Source of the DNA: Opitutia bacterium ISCC 52
GTDB lineage: Bacteria; Verrucomicrobiota; Verrucomicrobiia; Opitutales; UBA2995
DNA: 64,000 nt
Direction: 5' to 3'
Assembly (NCBI GenBank): GCA_014529675.2
Contig: CP076040.1
Coordinates: forward strand, 806,001-870,000
Shown here: positions 45,635 through 52,711 of the stretch, piece after piece
How the letters are laid out: every line of letters starts with the position of its first letter
Numbering within the stretch: position 1 is the first letter of the stretch
Position numbers and translations under genes: made by a program
The notes under the pieces: generated by a model
What the model saw: only the letters and a program-made list of their open reading frames with translations
The model's database searches: none
What the model was told of the DNA's origin: nothing

Positions 45635-46153
45635 ATGCCTCTTAACATCCAGATCGAACCCCTGACCGCGACCGCCTTTGCGCCTTATGGAGATGTCGTC
45701 GAGACCGAAGGGCGTTCCAGTTTTCCTATCAATGAGGGACGCGCAGATCGCTACGATGCCTTAGGGGTAGTGGATTGCGAAGGTCAGGACCAACTTCCCC
45801 AGCTTAGTTTGGTTGAAGCTCGTCAATACGACCTGCCACAAACCGTCACCTTCCTTGAACGACATCCTCATGGCAGTCAGGCATTCATTCCTACTACCGA
45901 TGTTCGCTTTATGGTGGTGGTTGCCGAACCCGGTGAAGAGATCGACGAATCAACACTCAAAGCCTTCGTGAGCAACGGCCAGCAAGGTATCAACTATCAT
46001 CGCAATACCTGGCACCATGTGATCCTTACACCGTTCGACGATGTCAGCTTTATCGTTGTCGATCGCAGTGACCCCGGAAGTAATTGCGTTGAGCACTGGT
46101 ATGCCGAGGAGGATCAGCCAGTTATAGATCCGTCTGGACTAAATGCTGAGTAG
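45635..46153 (+). CDS. allA: Ureidoglycolate lyase
   Basis: 172 residues. IEPLTATAFAPYGDVVE, FLERHPHGSQAFIP, FVSNGQQGINYHRNTWHHVI and FIVVDRSDPGSNCVEHW are the AllA family blocks, the His/Glu of which form the active site. Splits ureidoglycolate into glyoxylate and urea, the next step after allantoicase. Directly downstream of alc, so they form a two-gene operon. Confidence 0.96.
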   Translation: MPLNIQIEPLTATAFAPYGDVVETEGRSSFPINEGRADRYDALGVVDCEGQDQLPQLSLVEARQYDLPQTVTFLERHPHGSQAFIPTTDVRFMVVVAEPGEEIDESTLKAFVSNGQQGINYHRNTWHHVILTPFDDVSFIVVDRSDPGSNCVEHWYAEEDQPVIDPSGLNAE

Positions 46154-46213
46154 GTCCAGGAAGCCACGAGCAACGCTTCCCGCGAACTCTCAAAGCGAGT
46201 GATCTACTCCTTT

Positions 46214-46495
46214 TTACCTGAAGGGTCTGCTTGTCTTTGGTCCTTGGTGGCCAGGAATGCATCCTTTGTAGTGGTCGCGGATTTGGACAAAAGTAGGTCC
46301 TGAATAGAACGGCTTGTAGGCGATTCTGTGTTCTTCGCTGATTCTTTGGGACCAGTTCCCGCTGAGGTTATGTCTGAGTGGCTTCAGCTTTCCAATTCCT
46401 TCATGTGTTGACCTCAGGATGTCCTTTATCAGCAGATGGAAGCGCGTGACCATTCTCTTGTCATGTTTCTTCCAATACAGGTAACCCTCTCCCAA
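46214..46495 (-). pseudogene. YoeB/Txe-type toxin lacking its N-terminus
   Basis: The frame YLYWKKHDKRMVTRFHLLIK, STHEGIGKLKPLRHNLSGNW and SQRISEEHRIAYKPFYSG is the YoeB toxin core (normally (AW)EDYLYWQ ... [30 protein letters not shown]). The first about 15 residues, including the initiator, are missing: they have been replaced by the truncated FAD oxidoreductase gene, whose last codons overlap this ORF. The C-terminus also runs about 18 residues past the usual end. No YefM antitoxin gene is present. Expression would rely on a poor TTG start. Confidence 0.65.
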
Positions 46496-47037
46496 TAAGC
46501 CACCTCGGCGGCCGCAAGGAGATCTCCCTCGTAGGTAGCATCAACAAAGATCTTCGCCTTGACCGTCTCCCCTGTATCCATTTTAGCGGATACAATGCGC
46601 GTGCCTTCGCGCTCGACCGAGACCAGACAGCGCCGCAAACGCACTTTTACGCCTGCTTCCTCCAGCATTTTGAGATAGAGCGCCTCCGCCGCAGATGGAG
46701 AAAAGTTGCGGATGCGTCCGATCCGGTCATAGAACTCCCGAGCCAAGCCACCGATGGACTCATTCTCACCCACATCGGTGGCTGTTAGCCCACCCGAGGT
46801 CACCCCTCCAGCATGCTTGTCAAAGCTCAGGATGACGACTTTCTTCCCCATGCTTCCGGCTTGAATTGCTGCTGCCACCCCGGCAGGCGTTCCGCCGTAG
46901 ACGAGGACATCGCACGCGATTATTCTGGGTTTCCCAGCCTCCACCGGCCGATAATAATGAGGGCCGCCAGCGTGCGTCACGGCGCATAAGCTGAGGTTAA
47001 TCAGTCCAACTAACAGTAAAAGTATTCGATTTCTCAT
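46429..47037 (-). pseudogene. FAD-dependent oxidoreductase gene truncated at its 3' end
   Basis: Signal peptide (ILLLLVGLINLSLCAVTHA) then the FAD-binding fold of PF12831-type oxidoreductases: DVLVYGGTPAGVAAAIQAGS, AGGVTSGGLTATDVG, and the VDATYEGDLLAAA block. Homologues of this group are about 500-700 residues; here similarity stops after AAAEVAY and the next 22 residues are read out of frame from the YoeB remnant. Its ATG has AAGGAAG upstream, placed 13 bases after the attC site of the nos cassette. So a deletion has joined two broken genes at about 46,485-46,495. Confidence 0.7.
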
Positions 47038-47049
47038 ATGTCTTCCTTT

Positions 47050-47105
47050 GCCAACGTCGAAGGTCTGCCACGGCGTTAGCCGTTGGAAGCGCCGCCTTGT
47101 TCGGC
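47050..47105 (-). other. attC recombination site of the nos cassette
   Basis: On the minus strand the 56-base segment starts with GCCGAAC and ends with GTTGGC, enclosing an imperfect palindrome with the recognisable AACGGCTAACGCCGTGGC core and TTCGACGTTGGC end seen in attC sites. The nos stop codon lies inside it, a usual cassette arrangement. Recombination would occur between G and TT of the terminal GTTGGC box. Confidence 0.72.
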
Positions 47106-48254
47106 ATTCTTGTTTTTATTCTCAGGGGTGCTTAAGGGTGCAGTTTGAGCTGTCCCTTTGTGATCTTTCCATGCCTCCACTTGGGGCAGCAAGTTTGGCA
47201 ATCGCGGTTGCAACGGATAAAGGCGATGGAAAACACCTGTGGACGAGCCAGAAATGGGCGGCACGATCCATGACCACTCGGCCTGTACTTCGTGGCCTTG
47301 GGATTGCTCGCGCTCACAGTGGGCGAGGAATTCGCGCGAAGCTTGGTGGTGGTCCACCATGCGCACACCTTCACGGGCGAAGGAATGCAATACGGCTTCG
47401 TTGAGCACGAGCAGGGCACGGTCCTTCCACAGGTCGCTGTCACGCTGCAATCCGAGCCGCTCTGCCACTTCTGGCAGGAGGTTGTAGCGGTTGGCGTCGC
47501 CGAGGTTGCGGGCACCGATTTCGGTTCCCATGTACCAACCGTTGAAGGGGGCGCAGGGAAAGACATCGTCTAGGGTGACCAGTATCATGTCTGCGATCGC
47601 CGGCACGGCGTGCCACCGCAGCCCGAGTTTCGCGAACCAAGGATACTCAGGGTGCTCGAGCTCGACCTCCAGCACGACCTCGCGCGGCAATTCGCGGACG
47701 ATAACCCGTCCGTCCACCTCAATGACCAAAGGCAGCAAATCGAAGCGTCCGGGTTCGGCCGATGGCGCCCAGCCGAGCGAGCGGACCCGCTCGGTGAAGG
47801 CCACGTTCATGGGGTCGCCCAACACCGAGCCGTCTGGGTGGCGGTATCCGGCGTAGCGGATCAGCTGGTGGTTCCAGATCCGAATGCTCGGATGCCCTTC
47901 CCGCCACTGGGCGAAAACCGTCTGCGTTGGAATGATGCGACCACCGCTGGTGGCTACGCGCAGGTGCTCGACACAGGCCTCGAAAACCTCGTCGGCATCA
48001 TCCAGCGAGCGGGCGTCGACGACCTGCAGAGAGCGCCAATGCAGACGTCCGATGCAACGCACTGATTCGCGCCACGCCAGGCGAGCGGCATCGCCCAGCG
48101 TCATCTCGCCGGAGCCGTCCGACAAGGCTTGAACTAGCTTCCAAGCCTCGTCAGCCCGCCAGCGACGCGCATGGTCGAAAACACTCGCGGCATAAGGGCA
48201 TGCACCGCCAGATGTCGCTTCGCCGGTCGGTTCTTTATAGGAGATCGGATACAT
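47076..48254 (-). CDS. nos: Bacterial nitric oxide synthase, oxygenase domain
   Basis: 392 residues. Makes NO and citrulline from arginine using heme and a pterin, with electrons from general reductases since no reductase domain is fused. Diagnostic blocks are all present: the heme-ligand Cys67 in RCIGRLHWRSLQV, WNHQLIRYAGYRHPDG, the substrate region FNGWYMGTEIGARNLGDANRYN with the arginine-binding Glu, MVDHHQASREF, and the C-terminal pterin/dimer block WSWIVPPISGSSTGVFHRLY. Cytoplasmic. It is GC-rich, unlike the AT-rich genes just beside it. Framed by attC sites on both sides, it appears to be a single-gene integron cassette. Confidence 0.95.
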   Translation of the reverse strand: MYPISYKEPTGEATSGGACPYAASVFDHARRWRADEAWKLVQALSDGSGEMTLGDAARLAWRESVRCIGRLHWRSLQVVDARSLDDADEVFEACVEHLRVATSGGRIIPTQTVFAQWREGHPSIRIWNHQLIRYAGYRHPDGSVLGDPMNVAFTERVRSLGWAPSAEPGRFDLLPLVIEVDGRVIVRELPREVVLEVELEHPEYPWFAKLGLRWHAVPAIADMILVTLDDVFPCAPFNGWYMGTEIGARNLGDANRYNLLPEVAERLGLQRDSDLWKDRALLVLNEAVLHSFAREGVRMVDHHQASREFLAHCEREQSQGHEVQAEWSWIVPPISGSSTGVFHRLYPLQPRLPNLLPQVEAWKDHKGTAQTAPLSTPENKNKNAEQGGASNG

Positions 48255-48390
48255 GAATCTTCAGGGATGGGCCGGCGATAAGCGAAGGAATGTACTGTTA
48301 GGAGATTGCTTTGAATCCTGCGGCCATCGCTTCACCGGCGACCCGGGGTTGAAAGGGGTTCAGATTTCGTTTCCATCGGGCTGTTTCTCC

Positions 48391-48475
48391 GCCGAACGTC
48401 TTAGATGACCGATGAGAATGAGAATCAAACGAACGGAGTGAGTGGTTCTCATTCGAGTCAATCTTCTGGTTAGGC
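48391..48475 (-). other. attC recombination site of the SMI1 cassette
   Basis: On the minus strand the 85-base segment opens with GCCTAAC and closes with GTTCGGC. A long imperfect stem pairs GAATGAGAA with TTCTCATTC near its centre. It begins three bases after the reconstructed stop of the SMI1 gene. It marks the 5' boundary of the nos cassette. Confidence 0.75.
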
Positions 48476-48478
48476 TTT

Positions 48479-48981
48479 CTATTCATCATCATATAAATCG
48501 TTGACAAGTTCATCAATAACTTCATCCAACCATATCAGAGATATTTGAGAACTCAACATCTCTATCTTCATCTGCTTTCCACAAAACCAATAAGTTGATT
48601 TTTCGTTCCTCCGTCTTCTGCAACAAAATTTAAGCATAAGTGGCTACCACCTCCATTACTTAAGAATGGAACCCAACCTTTTCGCCAATATTTAGGATCT
48701 TCAAAGTCATAACCGATCATTCCATCCATTAGTTCTTTGATTTCAATGATTTCTTCAATAGGCATGAACATTCTATTTTCATAAAAAGAATGAAACTTTC
48801 TTGGATCTTGAGTGTTTTTCCACTTATACAGTTCGATAAATTCAGGAGGCAACTTTCCAGGTAATATCTTTTCAAGTTCTACAATTTTATCGTCACTTAC
48901 TTCATCTTGTAAGTAGCTATAATACTCAGGCCTTTTTTCTTTAAACAGAGAATCAATTTTTTCTAATTTTTCTTCAATCAT
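48479..48981 (-). pseudogene. SMI1/KNR4 (SUKH) family gene with 3' frameshifts
   Basis: The open part (to a stop at 48568) gives 137 residues: KLPPEFIELYKWKNTQDPRKFH, IGYDFEDPKYWRKGWVPFLSN and GGGSHLCLNFVAEDGGTKNQ are SMI1/KNR4 signatures. SUKH proteins often act as immunity proteins or in contact-dependent systems. The natural C-terminus seems to continue in other frames (ADEDRDVEFSNIS, then IWLDEVIDELVNDLYDDE) to a TAG at 48479, directly before the attC site. This needs two frame changes, so either the gene is decaying or the assembly has two small errors here. The full reading would be about 165 residues. Confidence 0.65.
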
Positions 48982-48989
48982 TTTAATTA

Positions 48990-49024
48990 GCCTAACCTGA
49001 ATTCAGTCCGCCCTCAGGTTAGGC
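48990..49024 (-). other. Very short attC-like palindrome
   Basis: Eleven-base perfect inverted arms GCCTAACCTGA / TCAGGTTAGGC with a 13-base centre. R'' and R' boxes (GCCTAAC and GTTAGGC) fit the attC consensus, but at 35 bases it is shorter than usual sites (about 55-140), so it may be a deleted attC. It overlaps the last codons of the 88-residue ORF. Confidence 0.5.
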
Positions 49025-49269
49025 TTTTTTCTTTTTATCTTTTCCCAGAAAAGTTTAGCTTTTTCTTTCGATTCATCTGTAGCTTGATCAATATCCAAAG
49101 TAAACTCTGTGATTTCTCTCATGATGTCTATCTTGTCTGCGTTTTCTCTGTCACCAAGTTGAACTTGCCCAGTTAATGGTAATCCCGTCAACCAACTTTT
49201 GATCTCTAAGTAAAGCTCTTCTGAAATGCTCTTTTCGTCTGAATAAAGAATAGCTGTTGTGTTCGCCAT
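49003..49269 (-). CDS. Small cassette protein of unknown function
   Basis: 88 residues, strongly acidic/lysine-rich (TDESKEKAKLFWEKIKRKKP). No family recognised. AT-rich compared with the chromosome around it. Its stop lies inside the short attC-like palindrome. It follows a 36-residue ORF by six bases, so the pair may be co-expressed. Confidence 0.6.
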   Translation of the reverse strand: MANTTAILYSDEKSISEELYLEIKSWLTGLPLTGQVQLGDRENADKIDIMREITEFTLDIDQATDESKEKAKLFWEKIKRKKPNLRAD

Positions 49270-49275
49270 CCCTCA

Positions 49276-49386
49276 TCAACCAGGCATTAAAAGTTCTAGA
49301 CTATTACCTTCTGCAAGCTTTTCTCTTATGTAGTCTTCAACTTCATCCTTAAAGCTTGGATCATTTTGTATATCATTTTTATCCAT
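49276..49386 (-). CDS. Tiny ORF upstream of the small cassette protein
   Basis: 36 residues, MDKNDIQNDPSFKDEVEDYI then REKLAEGNSLELLMPG, with plain codon content and six bases before the start of the 88-residue gene. It begins 13 bases after the attC site of the toxin-antitoxin cassette, where a cassette ORF would normally start. Function unknown. Confidence 0.4.
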   Translation of the reverse strand: MDKNDIQNDPSFKDEVEDYIREKLAEGNSLELLMPG

Positions 49387-49398
49387 ATAATTTTATTA

Positions 49399-49457
49399 GC
49401 CTAACGCTAATCGCACGAATCACGCTTGCCGTGATTTCGTGACGGGCCTTGTTCGGC
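49399..49457 (-). other. attC recombination site (59-base type) of the TA cassette
   Basis: On the minus strand: R'' GCCGAAC, stem CACGAAATCACG / CGTGATTCGTG with one unpaired base on one arm (the feature that directs integrase strand choice), and a consensus R' box GTTAGGC. Exactly 59 bases. The toxin stop codon touches its left edge. Confidence 0.85.
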
Positions 49458-49756
49458 TAGTCGATTTTCGGCTCTCCTCGGGCCGCATGCCAAACACGGA
49501 TAACATAAACTAATTTCTGTCCGTCCATAATTTCGTAAATGATCCGGTACGGAGAATAGATGAGTTCTCGAAGTTCCTCGATATTCGCTTCAGGAACTTT
49601 TCTTCCGCTCCAAGGCTGTAGGGACGCCTGCTCGAAATGATCTACAAGTCCAAGACCAAATCGTTCTGCCGCAACTGGATCGTCCGTAGCTATGAAGTTC
49701 ACAATTTGCTTCAGATCTTCCTGCGCTGATTCGGTCCAAACTACTTGGTAATCCAT
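49457..49756 (-). CDS. RelE/ParE-superfamily toxin
   Basis: 99 residues: YQVVWTESAQEDLKQIVNFIATDDPVAAERF and PEANIEELRELIYSPYRIIYEI, then LVYVIRVWHAARG, are the ParE/RelE blocks. Predicted to be a gyrase- or ribosome-targeting toxin. It overlaps the antitoxin by 16 bases. Typical integron cassette cargo that stabilises arrays. Confidence 0.92.
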   Translation of the reverse strand: MDYQVVWTESAQEDLKQIVNFIATDDPVAAERFGLGLVDHFEQASLQPWSGRKVPEANIEELRELIYSPYRIIYEIMDGQKLVYVIRVWHAARGEPKID

Positions 49757-49926
49757 TCCTTCAGGTTTTCTTTCACTTCCTGATGTGGAACGACTTTTCC
49801 TTTTCGGACATCCTGTCGACCGCGTTCTACCGCGGCGAGGAACTGGATTCTCTCTTCAATCTCTTCCCAGGAAACATTTTCGGGGAGCTTTCGAATCGTC
49901 TCCAAAGCTAATTCTTTTGTGCTCAT
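49741..49926 (-). CDS. Antitoxin of the RelE/ParE-type pair
   Basis: 61 residues: ALETIRKLPENVSWEEIEERIQFLAAVERGRQDVRKGKVVPHQEVKENLKEW. The VERGRxDxxxGxxxxHxEV block is common to antitoxins of ParD/RelB-like cassette pairs. Neutralises the toxin and represses its own promoter. Confidence 0.88.
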   Translation of the reverse strand: MSTKELALETIRKLPENVSWEEIEERIQFLAAVERGRQDVRKGKVVPHQEVKENLKEWITK

Positions 49927-49971
49927 ATTTTAAAGATGTAACATCTTCCAATTCAGGCAATCAATTCTTTC

Positions 49972-50028
49972 GCCGAACGCCCAAGTCATCCTACGCCTGA
50001 CCGAGGGCGCGCTCCGACTTCTGGATTG
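49972..50028 (-). other. Degenerate attC or attI-like site at the array's 5' edge
   Basis: On the minus strand it ends in GTTCGGC, the same R' box as the other sites, and keeps part of a palindrome with two unpaired bases (CCAAGTC facing GACTTCTGG). The outer R'' box cannot be recognised where the sequence passes into the truncated gene at 50033. Probably a site cut by a deletion. Confidence 0.45.
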
Positions 50029-50032
50029 ATGA

Positions 50033-50770
50033 TTGAAGGATCATGGCAGTTGGCGAATCAAGAGCGTGCTGAATAGATCTTTGGGGTTCATAGCCGGCAT
50101 CGGGGAGTTTGATCCTGAATCCGGTCAATTGGTGCAGCGAATCAAAGAGGGAGTATTTGGTGAACTAAGTACGCCTGTCGTGGACCAGACAGGAATTTTC
50201 GAAATCGAGGTGTCGATTGGGGAGTTGGCTGCGGCCGGTGTCAATTCCTCCAATTACTTGGGCGTCTTTTTTCATCACGACGACAATGGGGTGCTGTTTC
50301 AGGACGCGACGGACGATAACGAGAATCGCAACGATGTTTATCTGGTGAGTGACCTCGCTCTCGTTCGCTTAGCACAAGAGGTCGATTCAGACTTGGATGG
50401 GATGCCCGATTCGTTTGAAAACGATTTCGGTCTCAATGCCAATGACTCGAACGATGCGGCGGGTGATTTGGATAAGGATGGGTTAGCGAATGGCGTGGAG
50501 TTTCTGTTTGGGTCGCGTCCCGATGTAGCCTCCGTCGTTTTTCTTCCGGGCGTAGAAGCGGATGCTTCGAGTGCTCGCGTCTCAGTCTCGTCTGCAGATG
50601 TGATAGGAGGCCGTGTCTATATCTTGGAGTGGTCGCCCGATCTCGGGGTTGCTCAGCCGTGGAAAATTGTGGACTCCCGATCAGTGAGTATCGGTGAAGC
50701 AGGTACGGCTATTTCCTTTGCCCGTTCGGAGGCCGGGTTCTACCGCATTCGGGTAGAGTTGGCTAGGTAG
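50033..50770 (+). pseudogene. 5'-truncated secreted protein with Ca-binding repeats
   Basis: 245 residues from a doubtful TTG. The middle has EF-hand-like/thrombospondin-3 loops (DSDLDGMPDSFENDFGLNANDSN and DLDKDGLANGVEFLFGS), the usual C-terminal feature of large secreted proteins in Verrucomicrobia; the end SPDLGVAQPWKIVDS ... FYRIRVELAR is their common terminal domain. There is no signal peptide, and the sequence begins at the edge of the cassette array. So the 5' part has been lost to the event that shaped the array. Confidence 0.6.
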
Positions 50771-52466
50771 CTTTTTCGTTCTTCTTTTTGTTGAGCAAAG
50801 GCACTCCGAAGAGAACAAATGCCATGATTACACCCGCAATGATGATACCCAGTTCGAGGGTCTTCTCTCGTGTGGATTCTACGAGCCCCCAGGGTGAGAG
50901 AACGACGTAGGTGACAACCATGGCTACCGTTGCGAGAATAGCGACGGGTTTAAAATGTTTCCATGGGGTCGTGTCGACGCCTTCGATGTCTCGCTCTTTG
51001 ATCTCTTCCTTCTGGTGACCAGATAGTTTGCCTATGATCAAAGCCAGTCCCAGGAAGCAGGTAAAGAGAATGGCCATGTAGTGGAGGTAGTGAAGCTCTG
51101 GTTGGATGACCAACATGAGTGTGGCGTAGACGACCAGGAATAATATGACACAGCTGTTGGCCACTTTGGCCGAAACGGTCTTTGAGAAATAGGCCAGGAT
51201 CATCGTCATCAAAATGGGGGCGCCGAACAAGCTATCGACTTTGACCATGAAGGTGAAAATGCCCTCCGGGAAGTGCATGATGAAGGGAGCGATGATCATC
51301 GTAAGCACGGCCATGCCAACTCCGAATCGTTTACTTCGTTTAATGATTTCGTTGTCGCTGAGGCCAGGACCGAACAAGGGTTTATAAATGTCCAAAGCGA
51401 AGATGGTAACCGAGCTGTTAAGTACTGAGTTGAATGTACTCAATACGGCGCCGAAAAGAACGGCCGCGAAAAAGCCAACAAAGACTTGTGGCATGATATC
51501 GCGGATCAGGGTGGGGTAGACCCAATCTGGATTGGCAAAGTTGTTGGGACCGTAGAGGTGATAAGCGATCACGCCCGGGAAGGCGATGTAGCAAACGTTC
51601 AGGATCTTAAAGAAGGCGGCGAGCATGACACCCTTCTGTCCTTCTTTGAGGCTCTTGGCACCTAGGGTACGCTGCACAATAAACTGGTTGGTGCTCCAGA
51701 AGAACAGGTTGTGAATGAGCATCCCGGTAAAGAGCACAGAGAAGGGAATGCCGTCCGTGACATCGCCCACTGCATCCAGGATTTGGGTGTTCTTGGTCAG
51801 GATGGTTTGAAACCCATCCACCAGATTGTCCTGACCGACTTTATAGACTCCGATAAAGAAAACCATGGCTCCACCGATGAGCAGTCCCACGCCGTTGAGC
51901 GTGTCGGAAATCGCAACTCCCTTCAGCCCGCCAAACAAAGCATAAATACTTCCGATGGTTCCAAGGGACCATACGAGTATCCAGATCACGGTTTGCTGCT
52001 CGAGGTTGAACGCCTTGCTGACTTCGAAGAGTTCGTTCAGTGCGATCGATCCTCCATACAGGGCCACGGGCATCGCACTGATGATATAGGAAAACAAAAA
52101 CATGACCGCCACCAGCCTGCGGGTCGATTTGCCAAACCGGTTTTCCAGAAACTCCGGAATCGTGGTGAACCCGCCTTTAAGGAAAGTGGGCAGCAGGATT
52201 GCGCTAAAATAGATCAGCACCGGAATCACCGTGACCGTCCAGGCAATGGGGGAGAGGTTGCCCTTATAGACATTGGCCGTCATCCCGGTGAAGTTGGCCG
52301 CACTCAGGTTCGTCAGCATGAGCGAACCGGCGATGACCCAGCCATTCAGGCTGTTGCCGGCGAGAAAGTAACCTTTAGTCGAATGCAGGTTGTCGTTGTG
52401 CGTGCGGAGGTAGGTGATGAGGCCTACAAGACTGGTGAAGAAGAGAAAGGAAAGAAGCGTACCCAT
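50763..52466 (-). CDS. SSS-family sodium:solute symporter
   Basis: 567 residues, about 14 helices. NGWVIAGSLMLTNLSAANFTGMTANVYKGN, FTTIPEFLENRFGKSTRRL and IYALFGGLKGVAISDTLNG are the conserved blocks of SLC5-type transporters. Imports a small molecule (often a sugar) with sodium. The end overlaps the preceding opposite gene by eight bases. Two genes upstream lies the DUF1080 lipoprotein on the same strand. Confidence 0.93.
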   Translation of the reverse strand: MGTLLSFLFFTSLVGLITYLRTHNDNLHSTKGYFLAGNSLNGWVIAGSLMLTNLSAANFTGMTANVYKGNLSPIAWTVTVIPVLIYFSAILLPTFLKGGFTTIPEFLENRFGKSTRRLVAVMFLFSYIISAMPVALYGGSIALNELFEVSKAFNLEQQTVIWILVWSLGTIGSIYALFGGLKGVAISDTLNGVGLLIGGAMVFFIGVYKVGQDNLVDGFQTILTKNTQILDAVGDVTDGIPFSVLFTGMLIHNLFFWSTNQFIVQRTLGAKSLKEGQKGVMLAAFFKILNVCYIAFPGVIAYHLYGPNNFANPDWVYPTLIRDIMPQVFVGFFAAVLFGAVLSTFNSVLNSSVTIFALDIYKPLFGPGLSDNEIIKRSKRFGVGMAVLTMIIAPFIMHFPEGIFTFMVKVDSLFGAPILMTMILAYFSKTVSAKVANSCVILFLVVYATLMLVIQPELHYLHYMAILFTCFLGLALIIGKLSGHQKEEIKERDIEGVDTTPWKHFKPVAILATVAMVVTYVVLSPWGLVESTREKTLELGIIIAGVIMAFVLFGVPLLNKKKNEKAT

Positions 52467-52650
52467 AGAAAAGGAAGAGGATGGATGGCTAATCCTGCAG
52501 GGGAAAGGGAAAAGTAATGGAACTGTTGCCTGGCGGGTGAATGTAGCGTGCTGCCAATCTTATCCAAAGTAGAGATGCCCAGGTATTTTGTGTTTCGGCG
52601 TCTCAGAGAAAGACTGGTAGGGCGTGATCGCCGAGCGCGTCGAGCTTAAA

Positions 52651-52706
52651 GTAGGAGGAAGAGTAGGAGTAAGAGGAAGAGTAAGGGGACGAGTAGGAGG
52701 AAGAAT
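52651..52706 (+). repeat. Purine-rich degenerate tandem repeat
   Basis: Units of about 12 bases, GTAGGAGGAAGA at 52651 and again at 52693, with GTAGGAGTAAGAGGAAGA and GTAAGGGGACGA between. Non-coding, between the symporter and the DUF1080 gene. Likely slippage sequence. Confidence 0.6.
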
Positions 52707-52711
52707 GAACT

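Noticed and set aside
47491-48065. Long plus-strand frames across the nos gene.
   Set aside because: They are shadows produced by the high GC content of the nos coding strand; the minus frame has full family signatures.
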